Shown here: one piece after another, positions 40,195 to 53,800 of the stretch
Layout of the letters: each line of letters opens with the position of its first letter
How positions within the stretch are numbered: position 1 is the stretch's first letter
Source of the DNA: Ridgeia piscesae
Taxonomy: Eukaryota; Annelida; Polychaeta; Sabellida; Siboglinidae
NCBI GenBank assembly: GCA_025642075.2
Contig: JAODUO010000132.1
Location: 625,001-689,000 of the forward strand
Reading direction: 5' to 3'
Length of the DNA stretch: 64,000 nt
The notes under the pieces: model-generated
What the model was told of the DNA's origin: nothing
The model's database searches: none
What the model saw: the letters and a program-made list of their open reading frames with translations, nothing else
Program-made: the position numbers and the translations under genes

Positions 40195-42765
40195 TGAGTG
40201 AATAACCTAGGGACTGAGCGGGTTGAGTGGATAACCTAGGGGTCAGTTGACAATCTGAGGACTGAGTAGACAACTTGAGGACTGAGTGGATAACCTGACA
40301 CTTGTGTGGATAACCTAGATCGAGTGAACACTATTGGGTCTGAGTGGATAACCTACGGTCTGAGTGGACAACCTAGGGTCTGAATGGACAACCTACGGTC
40401 TGAGTGGACAACCTACAGTCTGAGTGGACAACCTACAGTCTGAGTGGACAACCTAGGGTCTGAATGGACAACCTAGGGTCTGAATGGACAACCTATGGTC
40501 TGAGTGGACAACCTACAGTCTGAGTGGACAACCTACAGTCTGAGTGGACAACCTAGGGTCTGAATGGACAACCTACGGTCTGAATGGACAACCTAAGGTC
40601 TGAATGGACAACCTACGGTCTGAATGGACAACCTACAGTCTGAGTGGACAACCTAGGGTCTGAATGGACAACCTACGGTCTGAATGGACAACCTAAGGTC
40701 TGAATGGACAACCTACGGTCTGAATGGACAACCTACAGTCTGAGTGGACAACCTAGGGTCTGAATGGACAACCTACGGTCTGAATGGACAACCTACAGTC
40801 TGAGTGGACAACCTAGGGTCTGAATGGACAACCTACGGTGTGAATGGACAACCTAAGGTCTGAATGGACAACCTATGGTCTGAGTGGACAACCTTGGTTC
40901 TGAATGGACAACCTACGGTCTGAGTGGACAACCTTGGTCTGAATGGACAACCTAAGGTCTGAATGGACATACCTACGGTCTGAATGGACAACCTACGGTC
41001 TGAATGGACAACCTACGGTCTGAATGGACAACCTAAGGTCTGAATGGACAACCTAAGGTCTGAATGGACAACCTACGGTCTGAGTGGACAACCTAGGGTC
41101 TGAATGGACAACCTACGGTCTGAGTGGACAACCTACGGTCTGAATGGACAACCTAAGGTCTGAATGGACAACCTTGGTTCTGAATGGACAACCTACAGTC
41201 TGAGTGGACAACCTAGGGTCTGAATGGACAACCTACGGTCTGAGTGGAAAACCTAGGGTCTGAATGGACAACCTACGGTCTGAGTGGACAACCTACGGTC
41301 TGAATGGACAACCTACGGTCTGAATGGACAACCTTGGTTCTGAATGGACAACCTACAGTCTGAGTGGACAACCTAGGGTCTGAATGGACAACCTACGGTC
41401 TGAGTGGACAACCTACGGTCTGAATGGACAACCTAAGGTCTGAATGGACAACCTTGGTTCTGAATGGACAACCTACAGTCTGAGTGGACAACCTAGGGTC
41501 TGAATGGACAACCTACGGTCTGAGTGGACAACCTAGGGTCTGAATGGACAACCTACGGTCTGAGTGGACAACCTACGGTCTGAATGGACAACCTAAGGTC
41601 TGAATGGACAACCTTGGTTCTGAATGGACAACCTACAGTCTGAGTGGACAACCTAGGGTCTGAATGGACAACCTACGGTCTGAATGGACAACCTAAGGTC
41701 TGAATGGACAACCTACAGTCTGAGTGGACAACCTAGGGTCTGAATGGACAACCTACGGTCTGAATGGACAACCTAAGGTCTGAATGGACAACCTACGGTC
41801 TGAATGGACAACCTACAGTCTGAGTGGACAACCTAGGTCTGAATGGACAACCTACGGTCTGAATGGACAACCTACAGTCTGAGTGGACAACCTAGGGTCT
41901 GAATGGACAACCTACGGTGTGAATGGACAACCTAAGGTCTGAATGGACAACCTATGGTCTGAGTGGACAACCTTGGTTCTGAATGGACAACCTACGGTCT
42001 GAGTGGACAACCTTGGTTCTGAATGGACAACCTAAGGTCTGAATGGACAACCTATGGTCTGAATGGACAACCTACGGTCTGAATGGACAACCTACGGTCT
42101 GAGTGGACAACCTAGGGTCTGAATGGACAACCTACGGTCTGAGTGGAAAACCTACGGTCTGAGTGGAAAACCTAGGGTCTGAATGGACAACTTACGGTCT
42201 GAGTGGACAACCTACGGTCTGAATGGACAACCTTGGTTCTGAATGGACAACCTACAGTCTGAGTGGACAACCTAGGGTCTGAATGGACAACCTACGGTCT
42301 GAGTGGACAACCTAAGGTCTGAATGGACAACCTACGGTCTGAGTGGACAACCTAAGGTCTGAATGGACAACCTACGGTCTGAGTGGACAACCTAAGGTCT
42401 GAATGGACAACCTACGGTCTGAGTGGACAACCTACAGTCTGAGTGGACAACCTAGGGTCTGAGTGGACAACCTACAGTCTGAGTGGACAACCTGGGGTCT
42501 GAGTGGACAACCTACGGTCTGAGTGGACAACCTAAGGTCTGAATGGACAACCTACGGTCTGAGTGGACAACCTACGGTCTGAGTGGACAACCTGGGGTCT
42601 GAATGGACAACCTACAGTCTGAGTGGACAACCTACGGTCTGAGTGGACAACCTAGGGTCTGAGTAGACAACCTTGGTTCTGAATGGACAACCTACAGTCT
42701 GAGTGGACAATCTAGGATCTGAGAGAACAACCTGTGGACTAAGTTGACAACCTGAGAAATGACTG
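40195..42765. repeat. 20-bp minisatellite, about 2.5 kb
   Basis: Well over 100 copies of the 20-bp unit TCTGAGTGGACAACCTACGG. Variable positions are GAGTGG/GAATGG and CTACGG/CTACAG/CTAGGG/CTAAGG/CTTGGT. Edges are degenerate (from about 40195 and after 42700). Blocks of variants recur in the same order about 1079 bp apart, so the array grew partly by long duplications. On the PGK strand each unit contains acceptor-like TCAG and TAG-G strings. It lies between PGK's last recognised exon and the COG3 3' end. Confidence 0.97.
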
Positions 42766-42798
42766 GACATGGTCAGACTAGACTACCCCGTCACGTAC

Positions 42799-45700
42799 CC
42801 TCCAGTAGCTCGAGACTGGCGCCCCCACCAGTGCTGATGTGACTCAGTTTGTCCTCTGTCTTGAACTTGACACAGCAGGTGGCTGTGTCTCCCCCACCTG
42901 TTGACGGAATATACACACTCATATATACTTTACATAAAAGCCTGGTCCTCGACACTGAGCAAACTCACAGATCAAGTCAAGTTAAAGTAGCCAGATCTAC
43001 ATGCAGGACATTTTTAGTGACATTTTGATTTTTTAAATGATTAATTTTTTTCTTATCTTATCAATTTTTTTAATTCAATTTTAACTTGATTTTATAATTG
43101 TTTATTTATATATAATTTGTGAGTGCTCTGATTAGCATTTAGTTAGAGACTGCACGATGTAAGAACTATTATTATTATTATAAACATGCAGTATGACAGG
43201 TACCCTGGCAGTGACCTACAGAGTTCTGTACCTTACGGCTCTATATGGTACTTCTTCCATTAATGACCACCGGTCAACTTGCTGACCATTATTGTCATAA
43301 GTTTTTCAGAGTTGTTTTTCTCTAGAATTAATGAGTCCACTACAGGTTACACTTTTACCCCTGTGTGGGATCTTTTACTTCCCCTGGCATAGACACCAGA
43401 TAGAAGGGACCACCGGCTTTGAGTGTCTATTCTGAAAGACACGGTCAAAAGGGTAGAACAAAATTATGCACTTTTCAGATGGAAGGGAAAGCCAGGATAT
43501 ATTGAATGTCTTGTCTTTTTATTCAGTAACACGTTTATAGAAAATTCAAAAGGATTATCACTGATCATGGAACTACACGGACTACTGGTTTTGATGATAA
43601 AAGGTTTCAAAACTGTATACAAATAACTGTTTCGATGGAATACTGCTGCATGGTGCACAGCCCTAGTGACCAACCTCAGTCCCAAAAAAGGGGCAAAAAG
43701 AAAGGTTTGTTTTGGCCCAAAAAATTTAAAAAAAAGGTTGATTGAAGTTGTAGGGGGAAAAAAAACCCTCGCCACCCCCCAAAACTTTCCCCTAACCCAC
43801 CAATATCCACATCCCCTTGTGGTCAGCTATTGGAACGTTGCTGAGCGCTGGAAACAACAAGAACACTGCTGCCACCTACCGGGGGTGGGTCTTCCCTTCT
43901 TGTAGCCCCCAAACGTGCGTTTTTTTATGTATTTCCCCAACATAACAATACAGCGAAGTTGTCAAATACATATTGCCATTGAGGTTAAAAAGGAAAATAT
44001 CAGATGAAAAATTGTATACTGTTTTACCCCTGTACATGGGTCTTAAAAAAAACTTCCTTTTCAAGTAAGGTGTTTAAAAATTTTTTTAAAAGGGTATTTT
44101 AACACAACATAAAAATTACATTTTATTTGGTTTATTTTTTAGTACAAAATTGTTCTTATTGGGTTAATTTTAAATTGTAATATATTGATGAAAATTATGA
44201 TTGTATACCCCTTAAAATAGGATAAAATTGAAAAACAAATTAAAACACTATTTCCAGTAAAGGCTGGAAAGTAAATTATGGTGATAAAGGTGCAGTATTA
44301 TTATAAACTCATGATTCCCAGGTGATTTTCATTTGGATATTTTGAAAAGTTTAGTGATTGCATAGTTTTAAAGGCGGGCATATATTTAAAAATTTGTTAT
44401 AAAGGCTGAACATATTCCCATGGTAAAAGGCTGCAGTATTCCATGGTGATAAAGGTTGGCATTATGGTGATAAAGGCTGGCAGTGAGTTCCATGGTGATA
44501 AAGGCTGGTAGTGAGTTCCATGGTGATAAAGGCTGGCAGTGAGTTCCATGGTGATAAAGGCTGGCAGTGAGTTCCATGGTGATAAAGGCTGGCAGTGAGT
44601 TCCATGGTGATAAAGGCTGGCAGTGAGTTCCATGGTGATAAAGGCTGGCAGTGAGTTCCATGGTGATAAAGGCTGGCAGTGAGTTCCATGGTGATAAAGG
44701 CTGGCAGTGAGTTCCATGGTGATAAAGGCTGGCAGTGAGTTCCATGAAAGTGGGACCATGGATAAGGCTGGTAGTGAGTTCCATGGGGTGAAAAAGGGGG
44801 GCTGGCAGTGAGTTCCATTGTGATAAAGGCTGGCAGTGAGTTCCATGGTGATAAAGGCTGGAGTGAGTTCCATGGTGATAAAGGCTGGAGTGAGTTCCAT
44901 GGTGATAAAGGCTGGCAGTGAGTTCCATGGTGATAAAGGCTGGCAGTGAGTTCCATTATAAGGCTGATTTTTAAAGGCTGGCAGTGAGTTCCATGGTGAT
45001 AAAGGCTGGTAGTGAGTTACATGGTGATAAAGGCTGGGAGTGAGTTCCATGGTGATAAAGGCTGGGAGTGAGTTCCATGGTGATAAAGGCTGGCAGTGAG
45101 TTCCATGGTGATAAAGGCTGGCAGTGAGTTCCATGGTGATAAAGGCTGGCAGTGAGTTCCATTGTGATAAAGGCTGGCAGTCAGTTCCATGGTGATAAAG
45201 GCTGGCAGTGAGTTCCATGGTGATAAAGGCTGGTAGTGAGTTCCATGGTGATAAAGGCTGGCAGTCAGTTCCATGGTGAAAAAGGCTGGTAGTCAGTTCC
45301 ATGGTGATAAAGGCTGGCAGTGAGTTCCATTGTGATAAAGGCTGGCAGTCAGTTCCATGGTGATAAAGGCTGGCAGTGAGTTCCATGGTGATAAAGGCTG
45401 GTAGTGAGTTCCATGGTGATAAAGGCTGGTAGTGAGTTCCATGGTGATAAAGGCTGGCAGTCAGTTCCATGGTGATAAAGGCTGGCAGTGAGTTCCATTG
45501 TGATAAAGGCTGGCAGTCAGTTCCATGGTGATAAAGGCTGGCAGTGAGTTCCATGGTGATAAAGGCTGGTAGTCAGTTCCACGGTGATAAAGGCTGGTAG
45601 TCAGTTCCAAGGTGATAAAGGCTGGCAGTGAGTTCCACGGTGATAAAGGCTGGTAGTGAGTTCCATGGTGATAAAGGCTGGTAGTGAGTTCCACGGTGAT

Positions 45701-48700
45701 AAAGGCTGGTAGTGAGTTCCATGGTGATAAAGGCTGGCAGTGAGTTCCATAGTGATAAAGGCTGGTAGTCAGTTCCAAGGTGATAAAGGCTGGCAGTGAG
45801 TTCCATGGTGATAAAGGCTGGTAGTGAGTTCCATGGTGATAAAGGCTGGTAGTGAGTTCCACGGTGATAAAGGCTGGTAGTGAGTTCCATGGTGATAAAG
45901 GCTGGCAGTGAGTTCCATGGTGATAAAGGCTGGTAGTGAGTTCCATGGTGATAAAGGCTGGTAGTGAGTTCCATGGTGATAAAGGCTGGCAGTGAGTTCC
46001 ATGGTGATAAAGGCTGGTAGTGAGTTCCATGGTGATAAAGGCTGGTAGTGAGTTCCATGGTGATAAAGGCTGGTAGTGAATTCCAACACTTAATAAGGTT
46101 TTTACACTGGAAACTTCATTTAAAACGAAAGTCAAAATAAGAACTACAGGGCACGGGTAGTCAAGCTTCAGCTCATATCCGACAACACCATCTTCTGCAT
46201 TAGTCACTGACTTGTCATAATTTCAGTTGTTTTGTAATATTCTTCACAGAGTATTAAAATTGGCCCATGTGAAAAATACACAGAGCTTCCATCTAAATAT
46301 CCCCTGGTAGAATGCATTTAGTTGTGACATGAAGCATAGTATAGATGTATAGCTACACTCTGGGGCGGTGTTCCATCAATGTGGAGGGTGACTTTAGAGA
46401 CAACCTACGTCGTCAGTTATGTGTACATGTGTGCAGACGCGGGAACAGGGGGAGAAAGGGTGACAGATGCCCCTCTGGAATTTCGGCGGGGGGCTGACAT
46501 ATGCTTCTGCCTCCCAGTAAATCCAAAGTAATGGTGAGACGTGTGTGGAAATAAAAACACATACATAAAAGCATCTGAAAACATGGGGGGCCAATTTGGT
46601 CGTAAAAACAGTGTTTTGGGATGGCAGATACATGGTTATGCTTACATAAGACGAGACGTCCAGAATGGGGCGCAGAGTATGAGACAGCAGGGATGGGGGA
46701 ATGATACTGAAGCTGTGGGAATTATCAGCCCCCAAATGCAATTAATTCCCATTTCATTGTGTGTGTGTGGTGGTGTGGTGGTGTGCATGCGTGCATGCAT
46801 GCGTGCGTTAAATGCATGTGTAACAGATGATAAGAGTCTTCAACAAGTTGCAATCAAAGTAAACAACCGGTGCTCACCCATTCCAGACAATAGTCTTAGC
46901 TTTAAGTATCACTGCGGTGAAGGTCTTCACTGTTGCTGGACCAACGTCGAGGCCCTACAGCATGGCACGGCACAACGGTCACTCGTGAGTAGTAACTGTC
47001 AGACTATTACTGGACATGACCAAACATAACAACAGTGACACTAATTTCAACCTTTAGACGGTGTCATGTTCAAACTGGCCATGTCTCATTGCAAGAATGG
47101 TGGAAACGTCTCATCAAATGACAGTTAATCATTTAAAGGGAAGATAATGGTTAATTGTTCATAATTTGTAGTATGAACAAAATATATTCTAATATACTTT
47201 CCATACAAGTGTGTTTCAGTGACACAGAAACAAAACAATAATTCAACAGTTCTACCTTTACTAAAATCACTGAGGTGTCTTTCAAATCTTTGACTTGGGA
47301 ACTCGGATTTTGTTTAGAAAAATCGTGACCCAATGGGGGAGATGATATATATACCACACAGATATACCTCACTTTTAATCCAACCAGGAACCACATCTTC
47401 CAAAGTACCACACGGTCACATATTATTATTTGAAAATATTTATAAAGCCGGGCTAAAAATCTGCTCAAAGGTGCTAACAATATAAAATAGCTAAACACAC
47501 ATATATAGATATATGCTAAATAATTAAGTTAAATAAGTAGATTAAATAAATATGTTCACATATGTTAAATAAATAAATTAATTCAATAAAAAATACCTTA
47601 AACAAATCGCTTCCTCCCAAAACACATTTCAACAAAAAACATGCTACAGTAAACACAGTATGACAGGATGGTGTAATAAAAACAAAGGGAGCCCTCCCAG
47701 TCCTACCATGCAGCCACTGGGGATGCCTGTCTCCACTGTCGCTGTTCCCACTTTGGCATCGGCTGCAAACTTGTCCCCAGTGACAAAGTCCGAGGGCAGG
47801 TGGATCTGAACCTTGTTCTTGGTTGCTTTCTCCATCAGGCCCTTCACCAGCTTCGCTCCCTCATCATCATACAGCGAGTTGGCAATCTGCAAGCAGAGGG
47901 TGTCTTTATCACTCGTCAGCCTCCCTTCATTACGGTCAAACTCGACCATCCTGCTGACCGTCCCACGAACCCAAACTGTAACGTATTGAACTTCTACCAA
48001 AGCAGCAGCGACTCTGTGGAACTGTGCATGTTAACATCAGAACTAGTGACAGCTGCACCAACTTTCAAAGGTAACTAAAGATATTCCTGTTCCCTGGCAG
48101 CAACATATAGTGTTGACAACAGTCAAAATACCAATATATCAACCCTGTTTTAATACCTAGTTTATTTTATTTAAAGCCATGGATGTACAGTTTGTCTGTC
48201 ATCATACTGTTTTAATTCCACCCCATTTTTGTTTTGTTATTTTTACTCTTACCATTATTTGATGTTTTAGGTTTACTACCCTTATATTTAATTGTATTTC
48301 AACTGTTTAATTCAATATACGACTATTTGTTGTTTTGCTTTTAAATTATTTAACTGAATATTTTAATGCTCTAAATATTTACCTGTACATTTTTAGTATT
48401 ATTGTATTGTAACACACAATAGAGCACTGTGTGATATATAAATATTGTATTTGTTATTTTAATTTGTTATTCAGCAAGTGTTAGCTCCTCACAATGCATC
48501 CTCGCAAGCCACGGCTGTTTACAGTGCAAAGCTGGTCCTGGCTGATCCCATAGACAAAGTGCCAAAGTTAAAAGGCCAAAAAAGAAAAAGTCAAACATAA
48601 ATCCTGACTTTGCCAGTTGCAACTGCTTCAGGCATGAGAACAATGCAAATACCTGCCCCAATTTGAAGATGGATATACGACTGGTGGAAATCCCTATGTA

Positions 48701-50763
48701 ATGACCTGTTCACATCATGGTTAACTGGAATATGTTTACATTATGGTCACCTGACCTGGTTTGAACCACATAGTCTAGTCGGAAAAGGTACCGTGCACCC
48801 GCCAGAAATATATATATATTTAATTGGTATCAGTAGATAGGAAAAAATGTCCATAATAACATTATTGTTGACATGATCACATGTGTCTATGACAATTTAA
48901 TATGCAAATTAGTGCCGCTATTATTGATAAATCTTTTTTTACCATATATCATCCAATATTGCACTTAGCAGCACAAATAAGGTGTCCAGTCAGACCCACG
49001 TTTTCAGGGTCAATGATCATCAAAAGGACCATTCTTTAATTAACTAAGTGTGTCACTGGCATGCTGTGCAAATTCTAAAGTGACAGCATTATTGAAAATG
49101 TGACTTTTACGCTGTACTCAGTCAATATTGCAGGTAAGTTGAGAAAGTTGAAGGCCTGAACAAAGGTAAAGGCCAGTGTGATTTACCTCTATGTTATTTA
49201 GAACATCGAGAAAGTTGAAGGCCTGAACAAAGGTAAAGGCCAATGTGATTTACCTCTATGTTATTGAGAACATCGAGAAAGTTGAAGGCCTGAACAAAGG
49301 TAAAGGCCAGTGTGATTTACCTCTATGTTATTGAGAACATCGAGATAGGTGAAGGTCTCACATATGGTGAAGGACAGCAAGACTTACCTGCATGTTGTTG
49401 GGGACTTTGAAAAAGGTCAAGGTCTCACACAAGGTGAAGTACAGCATGACTTACCTCCATGTTGTTGATGACCTTGAGGAAGGTGAAGGCCATGCCCCCA
49501 CCAATGATCATTTCATTGACTTTATCAAGAAGACTCTCAATCAGCAGAATCTTGTCAGCCACCTTCGCACTGCCAACACAACGTAACTACCAGCTGTAAA
49601 CATGTAAACAGTCACGGTCTGTTTGTTGCTGCTTGCAATGTAGTAACATACACTAGCATCAGTACAAAACTACAAACCATGTGTCCAAATGTTTTATGCC
49701 AGTACAAATTCTTCTAAGTTAAATCTCCAACTCTTAAGCCCTCACATCTATGGAAATAAGCTGTAGTTTTGAGTGGACACGGAACCTACAGAACTAATCA
49801 GCCAGGTGGCGCCATTATGCAACTTGGGCCGCGTGCCATCAACCGTCAGCGTCTCATTACCTGGCTATGACTCATTCTTTCATTATATCCTACATTTGTT
49901 AACACACGTTGTACATATGCCTTATAGTTTTAACAAGTGGTGTCTAAACTCAAAGGCGATCTAAAGAATAAACAGTGTGCACACATTCATAAAGAACACA
50001 AATACATCACAGTCCCAAGGTCCATATCCTGTAGGCCCCATTACTTACAAAAGGCTGGCAGAATCCAAATCTCATACACAAATGCTGACGTAAAACATCT
50101 TATATTGTGTCTGCACTCGGTAAATCATTCACTGACCAGAATGAAGGTAGAATGTAACCTTTCATAGATTTAAGAGGTAAGAAAGCAACTGAACACTTCT
50201 TTTAAACCTGCCTTTTCATCCAAATGAAATGTGCACGCAGCAGTGAACACTGAACATTTTATCCACATTTTCCTTTCATTATTTATTATTATCTCTAAAC
50301 TTGCAGATGTTCTACTCACTTTCACTATCATAGATGTTCTTTTTAAGGTTTTTTATAATCTTAATAAGTACATTCCAAGATTTCAGTATTGTTTAATGTG
50401 CCTCCAAATGGCAATTAGCACCAGATTTATAATACACAAAAATGGTATTAAATTAATTCAAATCAAATCACTCACCCTCCGAGGATAGCGAGAAATGGGC
50501 GCTCTGGTTTATCAAGAGCTTTAGCAAAGTACTCAAGTTCCTTCTTCAGCAGGAAGCCAGATGCCTTCTGGGGCAGTTGACAGCCAACCATCGAACTGAA
50601 GACAACAAACAAAATCATCATTCTCCGCAAGTGTTGCTAAAGTAACAATTTGATAACTGTTTGAAAAATATATATTATATTATTTAATGCAAAACATCAA
50701 AATAACATAATGTTACCACATAAATCAGTAACCATCTTATATATGTATATATGTGTATATATG

Positions 50764-50814
<51 letters not shown>

Positions 50815-53800
50815 GATTAATCTTGTAATAGAACTAGATTGATCTACAGCTGCCATATTTCAGACTGCCCCATGATGCCATATGTTGAAACACATTTAAA
50901 CACATTTAAACAAAACTTATGCAAAGGCAATGTAGATATGTTGTCAACAATGTGCTATATTTCGAGAATTTACAATTTAACAATTTTCCCCACAACTATC
51001 CTACTTTGGTGGGTGGTCCCTGTCCTCTTAGAGTGCAGTGGCTCAGGGGTAGAGCTTCCAACTCTTAACTAAGAGAACCCGGGTTCGAGTCCTGTGCTAC
51101 GGTGATAAACCCTGGGCAAGTTTTTTTCACTCTACATTGCTCCAGTTCATTCAGCGGTATGAATGAGTACCTGGCTACAGACAGTGGTGACTATCTGAAC
51201 GAACAGCCTTCGCATTTTAATTGCAGCATGGCTGGATGCTTCCTAGAGAAGTTGAAATGGTGTTTGATTAAGCATATCTGTCAGGGAAGTAAAATGTAAA
51301 GTTCTTTGAGCAGTCCTGAGGATTGGATACTGCGCTATATAAGAACTTACTTATACTTTTAATTTATTCTTACCTATGCGCCCGATGGGCCGTCCCAAAC
51401 GCATCATTCACATAGATGTCACCCAGCTTGGACAACGACGCTCGGAATGTCTTCACCGCTGCCTCATCTGCCTTCAACCTGGAGAGACAACCACAGCTTC
51501 ATCTACAGACTCTAGAGTTCATGAGTCCACCACAGGTTATCCATTCACATCTTCCCCCAAGGGGGGTGTTTTACTTCCCCCCGCAGACATCAACACAAAG
51601 GGACCAACAGGTTTCTGGTGTCTCTTCCCAAAGGCAACATGAGTTAAACAAAGTTGCCTAAGTTTCAAACACTATTAAATGGTAAATAGCCACTAGCATG
51701 GAAATTGTTTTCCTTGAAATTGTACATTCAGTGCTGTTTCAGTTCTGTTAGCTTGCTAGTCCTAAGTAAACGCTTTAGAACAGACCATATGTGACATGGT
51801 CTGGGGTTATATATTTTGACTTACTTATCTTTTTCAATTATGTATTTTATTTTAATAGTCTTTACGATGCATTTTACAAACATGCTGCCGCCATGTTTTT
51901 GTTACCAATTTTATGTGCTGTACCAAATGTATTTCTGGCATTTCAATGTATATCTAAATATACATATCCATTTCAAAATTGTCTTAAATGTACAGTAAAG
52001 TTTTGAATTTCGAATACCTTTTTCCCATCAGCACCCACACCCTTTCCCTCTTCCTCGATGTGGAAGCGCAGGTTCTCAAGCAGGATGACAGTGCCAGGCT
52101 TGGGACTAGCACAGGCCGCCTCCACCTCAGCACCCACGCAGTCCTTGAGGAAGGTGACAGGTCTACAAGACACAGGTAGACAGTGACACAGTCCTTGAAG
52201 GTGACAGGTCTACAAGACACAGGTAGATAGTGACACAATCCTTGAAGGTGACAGGTCTACAAGACACAGGTAGACAGTGACACAGTCCTTGAAGGTGACA
52301 GGTCTACAAGACACAGGTAGATGGTGACACAATCCTTGAAGGTGACAAGTCTACAAGACACAGGTAGACAGTGACACAGTCTTTGAAGGAGACAGGTCTA
52401 CAAGACACAGGTAGACAGTGACACAGCCACACAGGTAGACAGTGACACAGTCTTTGAAGGAGACATGTCTACAAGACACGGGTAGACAGTGACACAGCCA
52501 CACAGGTAGACAGTGACACAGGTAGACAGTGACAGTCTTTGAAGATGACAGATCTACAAGACACAGGTAGACAGTGACACAGATAGAGAGTGAAGGTGAG
52601 AGGTCTAGGTGAGAGGTCTACAAGACACAGGTAGACAGTGACACAGATAGAGAGTGAAGGTGAGAGGTCTAGGTGAGAGGTCTACAAGACACAGGTAGAC
52701 AGTGACACAGATAGAGAGTGAAGGTGAGAGGTCTAGGTGAGGTCTAGGTGAGAGGTCTACAAGACATAGATAGATAGTGTTACAGGCTGACTGCAACAAA
52801 TAGTGTATCAGTATTGATAAGCTTAAGCATGCATTCACCCACACCCACACAACACACCCACCCACACACAACACACCCACCCACACACAATACACCCACC
52901 CACACAACACCCACCCACCCACACACAACACAACACACCAACTCACATACACACACAACACATACAATCTATAATGTACACAAGCATATACATGTACACT
53001 TACTTGCCAAGAACTTTGGGCAGTTCATCTGCAACAGGCTGGAGTGTAAACTTAGGGTTGGGCTGCCCGTCCGGGCGGCCCAGATGACTCATGAGCACCA
53101 CAGAACGGGCGCCCTGATCCAGGGCATACTTGATGGTTGGCAGAGCAGCCACAATTCTACAACACAAAACATTCATACTTTGATAAAACCCAACTGGAAA
53201 AACACACTGTAATAACAGCAATGTCCTCTAATACACATAATACAATAATAACAGTAATGTCACGTAATACACCTGTACAATAACAACAGTAATGTTATGT
53301 AATACACCTATACAATAATAACAGTAATGTCACCTAATACACCTATACAATAACAACAGTAATGTTATGTAATACACCTATACAATAATAACAGTAATGT
53401 CACGTAATACACCTGTACAATAACAACAGTAATGTTATGTAATACACCTATACAATAATAACAGTAATGTCACCTAATACACCTATACAGATAATACAGT
53501 ATTAACAGTAATGTTATGTAATACACATAATATTATACAGTAATGTCACCTACCGGTAATACACCTATACAGCAGTAATAACAGTAATAACAGTAATGTC
53601 ACCTATCAGTAATATACCTATACAATAATAACAATAATGTCACCTATCAGTAATATACCTATACAATAATAACAATAATATCACCTCATACACCTAAATA
53701 GTAATAACCAAAATGTCACCTACCGGTAATATGTGACTATATAGTTAATAACATCAGCTAATACATATACAGTAATCACAAAGTACTTCCACCCAATGGA

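Noticed and set aside
40195..42765. CRISPR-like appearance of a regular short repeat
   Set aside because: Units are adjacent 20-mers without unique spacers, the DNA is eukaryotic and no cas genes are present. It is a minisatellite.
44386..46207. 385-residue [10 protein letters not shown] repeat protein
   Set aside because: A by-product of the 28-bp array in a PGK intron; all three minus frames are open, so there is no sign of coding selection.
51031..51100. tRNA gene
   Set aside because: A and B boxes are present but the sequence runs on into a SINE body shared with other copies, and no acceptor stem closes. The same holds for 33520-33580 and 12500-12560.
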